Origin: Georgenia subflava
Lineage (GTDB): Bacteria; Actinomycetota; Actinomycetes; Actinomycetales; Actinomycetaceae
Direction of reading: 5' to 3'
DNA: 64,000 nucleotides
Assembly: GCF_009193155.1 (NCBI RefSeq)
Contig: NZ_VUKD01000008.1
Coordinates: 1 to 64,000, forward strand
The position numbers and the translations under genes are program-made. Below the pieces are notes generated by a model, which was not told the origin of the DNA, ran no database searches, and saw nothing but the letters and a program-made list of their open reading frames with translations. Position 1 is the first letter of the stretch; the number at the start of each line of letters is the position of its first letter. Below, piece after piece: positions 21,699-30,523 of the stretch.

Positions 21699-23447
21699 TC
21701 AGCCCTCGAGGTCGGGGACCTCGGGACCGATCTCGAGCTTCGAGCCGGGGATCGCCTCGAGGAGCTCGCGCGTGTACTGCTGCTGGGGGTGGTCGAAGAC
21801 GTCGTCGGTGCTGGCCTGCTCGACGATCCGCCCCTTCTCCATGACGGCCACGTGGTCGGCGATCTGCCGGACGACGGCGAGGTCGTGGGTGATGAACATG
21901 TACGTCAGCCCCAGCTCCGCCTGCAGGTCGTTGAGGAGCGTGAGCACCTGGGCCTGGACGAGCACGTCCAGGGCGGAGACCGCCTCGTCGCAGACGACCA
22001 GCTTGGGCTGCAGCGCGAGCGCCCGGGCGATGGCCACGCGCTGGCGCTGCCCGCCCGAGAGCTCGTTCGGGTAGCGCCGCATCGTCGACTTCGGCAGAGA
22101 CACCAGCTCCAGCAGCTCCGCCACCCGGCTCGCGCGCGACTTCTTGTCGCCGATGCCGTGCACCCGCAGCGGCTCCTCGACGGTCCGGAAGATCGAGTAC
22201 ATCGGGTCCAGCGAGCCGTAGGGGTTCTGGAAGATGGGCTGGACCTGGCGACGGAACCTGAACAGGTCGCTGCGGCTCAGGGAGCCGACCTCGGTCCCCT
22301 CGAACACCACTCGGCCCTCGGTGGGCTCGAGGAGGTTGAGCATGATGTTCGCGACGGTGGACTTGCCCGAGCCGGACTCCCCCACCAGCGCCATGGTCGA
22401 TCCGCGCGGGATCGAGAAGGAGACGTCGTCGACGGCCTTGAACTCCTTGCCGGCGCCGGGCACCGCGCCGCGCAGGTGGAACACCTTCGTGAGGTTCTCG
22501 ACCTCGACGATGTTCGTGCGCTCGTCGGTCTCGTGGGCGAGCAGCTCCTCGGACTCGATCCCGCGCTCCTTGGCGCTCTGGATGCGCCGCGAGGTCAGGG
22601 ACGGCGCCGAGGCCACGAGCCGCTGCGTGTAGGGGTGCCGGGGGGCCGCGAGGATCTGTCGCGCGGGACCGGACTCGACGATGCGGCCGCGGTGCATCAC
22701 CACGAGGTGCTCGGCCCGCTCGGCGGCCAGGCCGAGGTCGTGGGTGATGAAGAGGACGGCGACGTGCCGCTCCTGGGTGAGGTGCTCGAGGTGGTCGAGG
22801 ATCTGCCGCTGGACGGTGACGTCGAGCGCGGACGTCGGCTCGTCGGCGATGAGCAGCTTGGGCTCACCGGCCAGACCGATGCCGATCAGGGCGCGCTGGC
22901 GCATGCCGCCGGAGAACTCGTGCGGGTACTGCTTGGCGCGGTGGGCGGCGTCGGGCAGGCCGGCCTGGGCGAGGACCTTCTCGACCTTGGCCTTGGCGTC
23001 GGCGCTGCCCTTGGCGACGCCGTTCGCGACGAGGGCCTCCTTCACCTGGAAGCCGATCTTCCACACCGGGTTGAGGTTGGACATCGGGTCCTGGGGCACC
23101 AGGCCGATCTCGCGTCCGCGCAGGTGCTCGATCTCCTTGCGGGAGGCGCCGACGAGCTCGCGGCCGGCGAACTTGATCGAGCCGCCGACCACCTTCCCCG
23201 TGCCGGGCAGCAGGTCGATGATCGCGTGCGCGGTGGTGGACTTGCCCGAGCCGGACTCGCCAACGATGGCCACGGACTGGCCCGGGTAGACGGTCAGGCT
23301 CGCGCCGCGCACGGCGGGCACCATGCCGGTCGAGGACCGGAAGGCGACCTCGAGGTCACGGATCTCGAGCAGCGGCGCGTTCGGGTCGACGTCCGGCTCG
23401 AGCAGCGTGGCGCCGGCGGTGGAGGCGGAGGTGAGGTTGTCGGTCAT
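21699..23447 (-). CDS. Dipeptide/oligopeptide ABC transporter, fused DppD-DppF ATPase
   Basis: A 582-residue double ATPase. Domain 1: [30 protein letters not shown]. Domain 2: [30 protein letters not shown]. The Asp-Glu-Ala in place of Asp-Glu-Pro in the second Walker B/D-loop region is a small deviation. Unlike the other fused ATPase in the window, it lacks the long Cys-containing C-terminal extensions on both halves. The ATG overlaps the permease stop (ATGA). Confidence 0.92.
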   Translation of the reverse strand: MTDNLTSASTAGATLLEPDVDPNAPLLEIRDLEVAFRSSTGMVPAVRGASLTVYPGQSVAIVGESGSGKSTTAHAIIDLLPGTGKVVGGSIKFAGRELVGASRKEIEHLRGREIGLVPQDPMSNLNPVWKIGFQVKEALVANGVAKGSADAKAKVEKVLAQAGLPDAAHRAKQYPHEFSGGMRQRALIGIGLAGEPKLLIADEPTSALDVTVQRQILDHLEHLTQERHVAVLFITHDLGLAAERAEHLVVMHRGRIVESGPARQILAAPRHPYTQRLVASAPSLTSRRIQSAKERGIESEELLAHETDERTNIVEVENLTKVFHLRGAVPGAGKEFKAVDDVSFSIPRGSTMALVGESGSGKSTVANIMLNLLEPTEGRVVFEGTEVGSLSRSDLFRFRRQVQPIFQNPYGSLDPMYSIFRTVEEPLRVHGIGDKKSRASRVAELLELVSLPKSTMRRYPNELSGGQRQRVAIARALALQPKLVVCDEAVSALDVLVQAQVLTLLNDLQAELGLTYMFITHDLAVVRQIADHVAVMEKGRIVEQASTDDVFDHPQQQYTRELLEAIPGSKLEIGPEVPDLEG

Positions 23448-24430
23448 CGGGTGCGCACCTTCGGGTCCAGGGCGTCGCGCACCGCGTCGCCCATCATGAT
23501 GAAGCCCAGCACGGTCAGCGCCAGGGCGCCGGCGGGGTAGAACAGCACCGTGGCGTTGGACCGCAGGGAGGCCTGCGCCTTGGAGATGTCACCGCCCCAG
23601 GACGTGATCGAGGGCGGCAGGCCGATGCCGAGGAAGCTCAGCGTCGCCTCGGCGACGATGAAGATGCCCAGGGCGACCGTGGAGTACACGATGATCGGCG
23701 CTGCGGCGTTGGGCAGGATGTGCTTGGTCAGCGCGGACAGCCGGCTCACGCCGAGGGACTCCGCGGCGGTGACGTAGTCGTTGTTCTTCACGCTCATGAC
23801 CGAGCCGCGGGTGATGCGGGCGATCTGGGTCCACCCGAAGGCTGCCAGGACCGCGGCCACCGTGAGGGTGTTCCGGTGCTGGCTGAAGACCTGCATGATC
23901 ACGATCGCGGCGAGGACCAGCGGGATCGCGAAGAAGATGTCGGTGATGCGCGAGAGGATCGTGTCGAACCAGCCGCCGAAGAAGCCGGCGACCGCACCGA
24001 TGATCGTACCGATGATCACGACGGCGATCGTGGCGAGGACGCCGACCGTCACCGACGCCCGGGCGCCGTAGATGGTGCGCGCGTAGATGTCGCAGCCCTG
24101 CCGGTCGAACCCGAACGGGTGGCCGGCCGTGGGGCCGTCGAGGCTGTTGCCGAGCTCGCAGAACCGGGGGTCCAGCGAGGTGAAGAGCGTGGGGAAGGCG
24201 GCGACGGCGCAGACCAGCACGATGATGAAGGCCGAGACCCAGAAGATCGCCCGACGACGCAGCTTCTTCCACGCCTCCCCCCACAGGCTCGAGGGGGCGC
24301 CGGAGTCGTCGACCGCGTCGACGGCACCGAGGCCGGTCTCGTCGAGCTCGGCGAAGAAGTGCTCCTGGTGACGGCGGGCCGCGACCGGCTCGGGGCCGTG
24401 ACCGGTGCCGGTGTGGGTGATGTCAGGCAT
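23444..24430 (-). CDS. Dipeptide/oligopeptide ABC transporter permease, DppC type
   Basis: A 328-residue membrane subunit with a long charged N-terminus (about 55 residues), then FWVSAFIIVLVCAVAAFPTLF and five further helices. Family motifs: HPFGFDRQGCDIYARTIYGARASV in the periplasmic entry and DYVTAAESLGVSRLSALTKHILPN in the coupling loop. The start overlaps the DppB end by 8 bases and the end overlaps the ATPase start by 4. Confidence 0.92.
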   Translation of the reverse strand: MPDITHTGTGHGPEPVAARRHQEHFFAELDETGLGAVDAVDDSGAPSSLWGEAWKKLRRRAIFWVSAFIIVLVCAVAAFPTLFTSLDPRFCELGNSLDGPTAGHPFGFDRQGCDIYARTIYGARASVTVGVLATIAVVIIGTIIGAVAGFFGGWFDTILSRITDIFFAIPLVLAAIVIMQVFSQHRNTLTVAAVLAAFGWTQIARITRGSVMSVKNNDYVTAAESLGVSRLSALTKHILPNAAAPIIVYSTVALGIFIVAEATLSFLGIGLPPSITSWGGDISKAQASLRSNATVLFYPAGALALTVLGFIMMGDAVRDALDPKVRTR

Positions 24431-25349
24431 AACGGATCCTCGGGTCCAGGGCCGCGTACAGCAGGTCGACCAGCAGGTTGGCCACGATGTAGACCAGCAC
24501 GAGCACGGTGGTCAGGGAGACGACTGTCGCGGACTCGCCCTGGAGGATGGCCCGGTACAGGGTGCCGCCGACGCCGTTGATGTTGAAGATGCCCTCGGTG
24601 ACGATGGCGCCGCCCATGAGGGAGCCGAGGTCGGCGCCGAGGAAGGTCACCACGGGGATGAGGGAGTTGCGCAGGACGTGCACGTTGATCACGCGGCCGC
24701 GCGAGAGGCCCTTCGCCGTGGCGGTGCGCACGTAGTCCGCCGTGAGGTTCTCCGCGACGGAGGTACGGGTCAGGCGCAGCACGTAGGCGAAGGAGACGGC
24801 GCCGAGCACGACGGCGGGCATCAGCAGGTCGTAGAAGGACCCCTCGCGGCCGACCGTCGCCGGCAGCCAGCCGAGCTCGACCCCGACGAAGTACTGGAGC
24901 ACGAAGCCGATGACGAACGTCGGCACGGCGATGACGAGCAGGCTGACCACGAGCACGGTGGCGTCGAAGAAGCCGCCCTTACGCAGCCCGGCCACGAGCC
25001 CGGCGACCACACCGAAGACGGCCTCGAAGATCAGCGCCATGACCGCCAGGCGGATCGTCACCGGGAAGGCCTCCTTGATGACGTCGATCACCTCGCGGCC
25101 GGAGAACGTGATTCCGAAGTCGAGCGTCAGGATGCCCTGCAGGTAGAGCAGGTACTGCACGAAGAACGGCTCGTCCAGGTTGTAGCGCTCACGGATCTGT
25201 TCCTGGACCGCCTCGGGCAGCCCGCGTTCGCCGCCGAGCGCCGCCACCGGGTCGCCGGGCATGAAGAACACCATGAAATAGATGAGCAGCGTCGCCCCCA
25301 GGAACACAGGGATGACCTGCAGGACCCTGCGCCCGATGTACCGGAGCAT
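24423..25349 (-). CDS. Dipeptide/oligopeptide ABC transporter permease, DppB type
   Basis: A 308-residue permease. It starts directly at MLRYIGRRVLQVIPVFLGATLLIYFMVFFMPGDP, the classical DppB N-terminus and GDP motif. The coupling loop is DYVRTATAKGLSRGRVINVHVLRNSLIP. It is first of the three permease/ATPase genes and lies 156 bases downstream of the binding-protein gene, with a strong hairpin between them. Confidence 0.93.
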   Translation of the reverse strand: MLRYIGRRVLQVIPVFLGATLLIYFMVFFMPGDPVAALGGERGLPEAVQEQIRERYNLDEPFFVQYLLYLQGILTLDFGITFSGREVIDVIKEAFPVTIRLAVMALIFEAVFGVVAGLVAGLRKGGFFDATVLVVSLLVIAVPTFVIGFVLQYFVGVELGWLPATVGREGSFYDLLMPAVVLGAVSFAYVLRLTRTSVAENLTADYVRTATAKGLSRGRVINVHVLRNSLIPVVTFLGADLGSLMGGAIVTEGIFNINGVGGTLYRAILQGESATVVSLTTVLVLVYIVANLLVDLLYAALDPRIRYA

Positions 25350-25446
25350 CAGGTCGCCTCCTCGAAGAAAATGTCAGTACGCCAGACGGTACGGCGTCAA
25401 TGGTGCGCGGGACGACGATACGTCCTCCCGACTCAGGGCACGAAAG

Positions 25447-25476
25447 CGGGGGCGGGACCGTGAGGTCCCGCCCCCG
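25447..25476 (-). terminator. Intra-operon hairpin between binding protein and permease
   Basis: Perfect 13-bp stem CGGGGGCGGGACC / GGTCCCGCCCCCG with a GTGA loop, 30 bases past the binding-protein stop. Placed before the permease genes, it would let the receptor be made in excess of the membrane complex. Confidence 0.8.
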
Positions 25477-25505
25477 TCTCGGTCAACGGCTCGTGGGTGA
25501 GCTCG

Positions 25506-27143
25506 TCACTCGGCCTTGGTGATCTGGTAGTAGATCGGCACGCTGTTCCAGCCGAACTCCACGTTGTCCACCGTCTCGGCGGAACCACCGGTCACGTTGG
25601 AGTACCAGAGCGGGATGGCCGGGAGGTCCCGGAAGAGGATCTCCTGCGCCTGGTTGTACAGCTCGCTCGACGCCTCGACCGACTCCGCGGACGCGGCCTC
25701 GGCCAGCAGCGCGTCGAACTCCTCGTTCGAGTAGTCGCCGTCGTTGGAGCCGGCGCCCGTGCCGTAGAGCGGCCCGAGGAAGTTACCGAGACCCGGGTAG
25801 TCGGCCTGCCAGCCGGTACGGAAGGCGCCCTCCATCTCCCGGTTGGTGACGTCGGTGCGCAGGTCGGCGAAGAGGGCGTAGGGGTTGCCCTCCGCCTCGA
25901 TGCCGAGCGTGTTGCGGATGGAGTTCACCGTGGCGTCGACCCAGGCCTGGTGCCCGCCGTCGGTGTTGTAGGCCAGGGTGAAGGTGCCCTCCCAGGGGGC
26001 GATGGCGTCGGCCTCGGCCCACAGCTCCTGCGCCCGCTCGGGGTCGTACTCGAGGACCTCGTTGCCGGGGATCGAGTCGGACCAGCCGTCGATCACCGGG
26101 GAGGTGAAGTCGCTGGCCGGGGTGCGGGTGCCCTGGAAGATCGTCTCGGTGATCTCCTCGCGGTTGATGGCGTGGGAGATGGCCTGACGGCGCAGCTGCC
26201 CCTCCTCACCGGCGAAGTGCGGCTCCTCCATGTGGATGGTGAAGGACTGGAAGATCGCCGCGGGCTGGTTGACCGCACGGTCTCCCAGCTCGTCCTCGAA
26301 CGTGGCGAAGGAGGAGTCCGGGATGGCGTCGATGACGTCGAGGTTGCCCGAGAGCAGGTCGGCGTAGGCCGCGTCCTGGGTCTCGTAGAACTGCAGCGAG
26401 ATGCCGCCGTTCTGCGGCACGCGGTCACCGCTGTAGGACTCGCTCGGCACGAGGTCGATGCCGATGTTGTGCTGCCAGGCGCCCTCGCCGTCGAGCATGT
26501 AGGGGCCGTTGCCGATCGGGTTCTCGCCGAACGCGTCGGGGTCCTCGAACGCGGCCTCGGGCAGCGGGAAGAACGCCGAGTAGCCCAGGCGCAGCGGGAA
26601 GTCGGCCTCGGGCTGCGTGAGGGTGACCGTGAAGGTCTGGTCGTCCACGACCTCCAGGCCGGTCAGCTCGGAGTCCTCCTCGTAGCTGAAGCCCTCGATG
26701 GGCTCGAAGAAGTAGCTCGAGAGGTGGCCGTTGCTCAGCAGCGCGCCCTGGTTCCAGGCGTCGACGAAGCTGGAGGAGGTGACGGGCGAACCGTCGGAGA
26801 AGGTCAGCCCCTCCTTGACGGTGATCGTGTAGGTCTGGTTGTCCTCGGTCTCGATGGACTCGGCGGCCCCGTTGTGCACGGCGCCCTCGGAGTCGTAGTA
26901 GACGAGACCCTCGAAGATGAGGTCGAGGATCTTGCCGCCGCCGACCTCGTTGGTGTTGGTCGGGATGAGCGGGTTCTGGGGCTCGTTGCTGTTCGCGGTG
27001 ATGATGCCGCCGGTGGCCGCTGCGCCCTCGGTGCCCTCGGTCTCCGTGGTGTCGTCACCGTCACCGCCCGAGCTGCACGCGGCAAGCACGAGGGATCCGG
27101 CGAGGATCGAGGCGGCCACGCCCGCCATACGCCTGGTCTTCAA
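25506..27143 (-). CDS. ABC transporter substrate-binding lipoprotein, family 5 (peptide type)
   Basis: A 545-residue receptor for the DppBC-DF importer downstream. The lipobox is LVLAAC (Cys 23). SBP_bac_5 features: IITANSNEPQNPLIPTNTNEVGG, YTITVKEGLTFSDGSPVTSSSFVDAW, LRRQAISHAINREEITETIF and YSNEEFDALLAEAAS. It resembles the DppA/oligopeptide-binding group in which PLIP(T)NTNE sits near the N-terminus. The start is a TTG at 27143, placed 4 bases after AGGAGG. The first ATG, five codons later, would leave that ribosome site too far away. Confidence 0.9.
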   Translation of the reverse strand: MKTRRMAGVAASILAGSLVLAACSSGGDGDDTTETEGTEGAAATGGIITANSNEPQNPLIPTNTNEVGGGKILDLIFEGLVYYDSEGAVHNGAAESIETEDNQTYTITVKEGLTFSDGSPVTSSSFVDAWNQGALLSNGHLSSYFFEPIEGFSYEEDSELTGLEVVDDQTFTVTLTQPEADFPLRLGYSAFFPLPEAAFEDPDAFGENPIGNGPYMLDGEGAWQHNIGIDLVPSESYSGDRVPQNGGISLQFYETQDAAYADLLSGNLDVIDAIPDSSFATFEDELGDRAVNQPAAIFQSFTIHMEEPHFAGEEGQLRRQAISHAINREEITETIFQGTRTPASDFTSPVIDGWSDSIPGNEVLEYDPERAQELWAEADAIAPWEGTFTLAYNTDGGHQAWVDATVNSIRNTLGIEAEGNPYALFADLRTDVTNREMEGAFRTGWQADYPGLGNFLGPLYGTGAGSNDGDYSNEEFDALLAEAASAESVEASSELYNQAQEILFRDLPAIPLWYSNVTGGSAETVDNVEFGWNSVPIYYQITKAE

Positions 27144-27508
27144 TGTTCCTCCTGGTGAATGAGCAGAAGTGCTCCCCTCGCAGCAGCGAGCGACCCCGGG
27201 CCGCGCGTCATCGCTGTCGAGATGCCGAAACGATAAGTCTCGGTCCCGCGCGTGATGAAACCCACGACCCGATCGTTACGTGATCGTGACCGCATCGTGA
27301 GACGTCTGTCACATAACCTGAAGGGCGCGGTATGGCCGGATCCCGGCGTTTCGCCGGGCCGCAGTGCGCGATGTCCGCTCGCACGGTCGGCGCGGAAGCG
27401 ACAGGCGCGCGGAGGGTGATGGCGCGGAGGTGACTCAGCCGTCATCGGTGAAGATCCGATGCGATAGAAGCATCGAACCCTCACCAATGCGTGGGCGGGC
27501 CAGGTCCG

Positions 27509-27655
27509 GCGCCCGGGTGGCCAGACGGGCCGGCGACGCGGGGTCCGGGTGGCCACACCGGCCAGCGATGCGGCGCCCGAGTGGCCAGACGGACCGGCGG
27601 TGCGGCGCTCTCGGGTGGCCAGACGGGCCGGCGATGCGGCGTCCGGACGGCGATG
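27509..27655. repeat. Four 32-34-bp direct repeats upstream of the peptide-binding gene
   Basis: Units at 27509-27540, 27541-27572, 27573-27604 and 27605-27638 share GGTGGCCAGACGGGCCGGCG with a few substitutions each. A fifth, half-length copy follows. The array fills part of the 537-base gap between the binding-protein start and the GerW-like gene. The AT-richer stretch 27220-27310 nearer the binding-protein gene is the likely promoter. No unique spacers are present. Confidence 0.9.
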
Positions 27656-27680
27656 CCCAATGCCCGAATGTGCACCGGGA

Positions 27681-28061
27681 CTACCGGCGCCGCTTGCGCA
27701 GTGCCCAGGACAGCGCGACGACGGCGACCGCCATGAGAATCTGTCCGCCGAGGGCCATCCGGTTGACGTCCAGCGCGGGCTGCCACTGGACCTTGCCCTC
27801 GCGCACGACGTAGACGCCTGCCGGCTTGGCGCGCACGCCGAACCCGCCGCCACCGCCGGCTCCCTCCTCTGTCCCGGCCGCCTCGTCCGTCGCGCCACGG
27901 GCACCGTTGCCGTAGCCCATCCCGGAGCCGCCCATCACCTTGGCGACGGGGATGACCGTGACCTCGCCCGAGACGTAGGGCTCGCCGAACACCCGGCGCA
28001 CGTGCAGCGCGTCGCGCGCGCTCTCGGTGACCAGGTCGACGCTGGCGTCCTGCTTGTCCAT
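27681..28061 (-). CDS. GerW/YtfJ-family protein
   Basis: A 126-residue protein of the GerW (sporulation protein YtfJ) family, which in actinomycetes occurs in non-sporulators too. The family core is VYVVREGKVQWQPALDVNR, preceded by VTVIPVAKVMGGSGMGYGNG and a Gly/Glu-rich insert. A single C-terminal membrane segment (ALGGQILMAVAVVALSWAL) ends in basic KRRR. The ATG at 28061 follows GAGGAG at 6 bases. The role outside Bacillus is not established. Confidence 0.8.
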   Translation of the reverse strand: MDKQDASVDLVTESARDALHVRRVFGEPYVSGEVTVIPVAKVMGGSGMGYGNGARGATDEAAGTEEGAGGGGGFGVRAKPAGVYVVREGKVQWQPALDVNRMALGGQILMAVAVVALSWALRKRRR

Positions 28062-28343
28062 GGTGGTCTCCTCTGTGCTGGCTGCCACGCGGCGCTCCGC
28101 CGATCCATCCACCCTAGGACGGGTGCCGACACGCCGGAAGATCCGACAGCGGGCGATCGGCACCAGGCTGCCGGTCCGGCTGGGATCAGGGGACGGCGCC
28201 CGGCGTTGCGGGGTTGCGTCCGGCGGGGAGCGCCGCGCACGGTGGTGGGGTCCGAGGCGCGTGCGGACCCGCCCTGCGAGGTGGTCGTAGGCGTCGCGCC
28301 GGTTGCCCAGCCGGCTCCCCGCACCGAAGACTGAGGGAGAACC

Positions 28344-28631
28344 ATGCTCACCCTGACCGAGAACGCCCAGGCCGCCGTCAAGGGGCTGACCACCGAGGCC
28401 GGCCTGCCCGAGGGCGGCGGCGTGCGCATCGCGCTGACTGCCGCCAACGACCAGCTCGAGCTCAGCCTCGTGCCCGAGCCGCAGGCCACCGACCAGGTCG
28501 TCGAGACCGAGGAGGCACGCGTGTTCGTGGCCGAGGAGACCGGTCCGCTGCTCGAGGGCCAGACCCTCGACGCCGGCCAGACGGCCGAGGGCGTCGGCTT
28601 CACGCTGCGCCCGCAGGAGCCGCAGGCCTGA
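28344..28631 (+). CDS. HesB/IscA-like fold protein lacking cysteines
   Basis: A 95-residue protein that starts like A-type Fe-S carriers (MLTLTENAQAAVKGL) and keeps the fold pattern (GVRIALTAANDQLELSLVPEP...VFVAEETGPLLEGQTLDA). It contains no cysteine at all, so it cannot hold an iron-sulfur cluster in the IscA way. This Cys-free group is widespread in actinomycetes, often labelled HesB or adhesin, and its role is unknown. It is divergent from the GerW-like gene. The GAGGGAGAACC ribosome site sits well before the ATG. Confidence 0.75.
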   Translation: MLTLTENAQAAVKGLTTEAGLPEGGGVRIALTAANDQLELSLVPEPQATDQVVETEEARVFVAEETGPLLEGQTLDAGQTAEGVGFTLRPQEPQA

Positions 28632-28650
28632 CGGCCTGAGCACCAAGTAC

Positions 28651-28689
28651 GACGGCGCCCGTCCCCACCCGAAGGGGGCGGGCGCCGTC
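28651..28689 (+). terminator. Strong hairpin terminator
   Basis: 16-bp arms GACGGCGCCCGTCCCC / GGGGGCGGGCGCCGTC (one G-U-type mismatch) with a 7-base loop, 20 bases after the HesB-like stop. It may serve the convergent nitrilase gene as well. Confidence 0.8.
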
Positions 28690-28831
28690 GTCGTCCGTGG
28701 TGGCGTCGTTGCCGAAGGGCGGGACGTAGCGTCGTCGGCGACGGCGGACGTCGGTGGCGCGGCCGCGACCCGACCCGACCAGCGGGGGTGGTGTCGTCGT
28801 TCCGAGGCCGTCGGCTCGGTTGGCGTCGGCG

Positions 28832-29629
28832 TCAGCGCGGGTGGACGGTGAAGCGCCGGTTGACCAGGGACGGGTTGCGCTCACGCACCGCCGCGATCTT
28901 GTCCGCCGAGACCTCGGCGACGGCGACGTCCGGCTCGTCGCCGAGCGTGACCAGCACCTCGCCGCTGGGGTCGATCGCTGTCGAGCGCCCGGTGCGGTGG
29001 CGTCCGCACTGGCCGCTGGCGAGGACGTATGCGGTGTTCTCGATCGCCCGCGCCCGGGCGAGGACCTCCCAGTGCGCGGCCTTGCCGGGACCGGCCATCC
29101 ACGTGGCGGGCACTGCGAGGACGTCGGCCCCGGCGTCGACGAGGTAGCGCGCCATCTCGGGGAAGCGCAGGTCGTAGCAGGTCATCACCCCGACGTGGAG
29201 GTCGCCGACGGCGAGCACCAGCGCCTCGGGCGCCGACTGCCGGAGCCGCTCTGACTCCCGGTCGCCGAACGCGTCGTAGAGGTGGATCTTGCGATAGGCG
29301 CCGATCAGCTCGCCGTGCGCGTTGAGGGCGACAACGGTGTTCGCCGGAAGGACCGAGCCGTCCGCCGGCCGTTCCGTCATGCCGGCGATGAGGGTGACGC
29401 CGTGAGCGTGCGCCGCGGCGGCGAGGCCCTGGACGAACGGGCCGTCCAAGGTCTCGGCGTCCGCCATGAGGGACTCGGCGTCGGCGCGCGCGTCCCAGGA
29501 CATGGCGTACTCGGGCAGGACCACCAGGCCGGCACCGGCGTCGGCGGCCCGCGCGATCAGGTCGGTGGCAGCTGCCAGGTTCGCAGGCTTGTCGGTAGTC
29601 GCGCTCAGCTGCGCCAGTGCCATGAGCAT
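28832..29629 (-). CDS. Carbon-nitrogen (nitrilase superfamily) hydrolase
   Basis: A 265-residue amidase-like enzyme of the Nit/omega-amidase group. The Glu-Lys-Cys triad is visible: Glu in VVLPEYAMSW, Lys in YRKIHLYDAFG and Cys in VGVMTCYDLRFPE. IENTAYVLASGQCG and GRSTAIDPSGEVLVTLG complete the fold. Likely substrates are small amides (omega-amidase or deaminated-glutathione type), but the sequence does not decide. Two in-frame ATGs (29629 and 29623) are equally possible. The gene is divergent from the Nudix gene across 57 bases. Confidence 0.85.
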   Translation of the reverse strand: MLMALAQLSATTDKPANLAAATDLIARAADAGAGLVVLPEYAMSWDARADAESLMADAETLDGPFVQGLAAAAHAHGVTLIAGMTERPADGSVLPANTVVALNAHGELIGAYRKIHLYDAFGDRESERLRQSAPEALVLAVGDLHVGVMTCYDLRFPEMARYLVDAGADVLAVPATWMAGPGKAAHWEVLARARAIENTAYVLASGQCGRHRTGRSTAIDPSGEVLVTLGDEPDVAVAEVSADKIAAVRERNPSLVNRRFTVHPR

Positions 29630-29686
29630 GAGTTGAGCGTACGGCCCGCCGCGTCGGGCGTACGACCCGCGCCTAGGCTCGCCGTC

Positions 29687-30127
29687 ATGGCGACGATGGA
29701 CACGCGGGTGGCTTGCTACGGCGTCGTCGTGGACGACGGCCGGATACTGCTCGCCCACTGGGCCGGCGCGAACGGAGCGGGCTGGACGCTCCCAGGCGGC
29801 GGGATGGAGCCGGGCGAGACGCCGCAGGAGACAGCGGTGCGCGAGGTGCTCGAGGAGACCGGCTTCACCGTGACACTCGACGACCTGCTCGGCGTGACGA
29901 ACTTCTGGATTCCGGTCGAGGAACGGCAGGACGGCGGTGGCCCCGGCCCGCTTCAGGGCTTGCGCGTGATCTACCGTGCCCGGATCACCGGTGGGGTGCT
30001 CACGGCCGAGGCCGACGGGTCCACCGACGACGCACGCTGGTTCGACCTCGACGACGTGGCGGCGCTGGAGCGCGTCTCGCTCGTGGACGAGGCAGTGGCG
30101 CTGTTCCGGCGGGCCACCGGTCGCTGA
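29687..30127 (+). CDS. Nudix hydrolase
   Basis: A 146-residue protein with a full Nudix box (GGGMEPGETPQETAVREVLEETGF), preceded by the substrate-shaping strand VVVDDGRILLAHWAGANGAGWTLPG. It hydrolyses a nucleoside diphosphate linked to some moiety, and the specificity cannot be read. A second ATG at 29696 is possible. The short spacer to the divergent nitrilase suggests shared control. Confidence 0.88.
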   Translation: MATMDTRVACYGVVVDDGRILLAHWAGANGAGWTLPGGGMEPGETPQETAVREVLEETGFTVTLDDLLGVTNFWIPVEERQDGGGPGPLQGLRVIYRARITGGVLTAEADGSTDDARWFDLDDVAALERVSLVDEAVALFRRATGR

Positions 30128-30210
30128 GCCACCACCTCACGGCCGTTCTGGGCGGATTCCACGACGTACAAAGGTGGCGCCGTCGCAGGGCGCCCGTAGC
30201 CTGATCGGGT

Positions 30211-30507
30211 ATGGGACCTCTCACGCGGTCGGCCGATCGAGCGATCTGCTTCTACCAGCGGCGCATCTCGCCCCGGAAGGGCTGGTCCTGCGCCCACCGG
30301 GTGGCCCACGGTGGGGCGTCGTGCTCGCAGGCGGTGCGCGAGCTCGTCATCGAGCGTGGTGTCCTGCGTTCCGTGCCGTCGACCGTCGCGCGCTTCTTCG
30401 CCTGCTACCAGGCGGCCGCGCTGCTCATGGCCGCGGACGTGCAGGGCGTGTGCTGCTGCGGTGGGATACCTATCCCATTCCGGTTCGGCGGAGGGCGGCG
30501 ACGCTGA
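30211..30507 (+). CDS. yidD: Membrane protein insertion efficiency factor YidD
   Basis: A 98-residue small protein. It has the YidD signature SPRKGWSCAHRVAHGGASCSQAV and a Cys-rich tail (VQGVCCCGG). YidD helps membrane insertion by YidC/Sec in other bacteria, where it usually sits in the rpmH-rnpA-yidC cluster. Here it stands alone, as is common for second copies in actinomycetes. Confidence 0.82.
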   Translation: MGPLTRSADRAICFYQRRISPRKGWSCAHRVAHGGASCSQAVRELVIERGVLRSVPSTVARFFACYQAAALLMAADVQGVCCCGGIPIPFRFGGGRRR

Positions 30508-30523
30508 GCGAGGATCCTTCGTG

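Noticed and set aside
27509-27655. Possible CRISPR array
   Set aside because: Units abut one another with no unique spacers, vary in sequence and have no cas genes nearby. The same holds for the other repeat arrays in the window.
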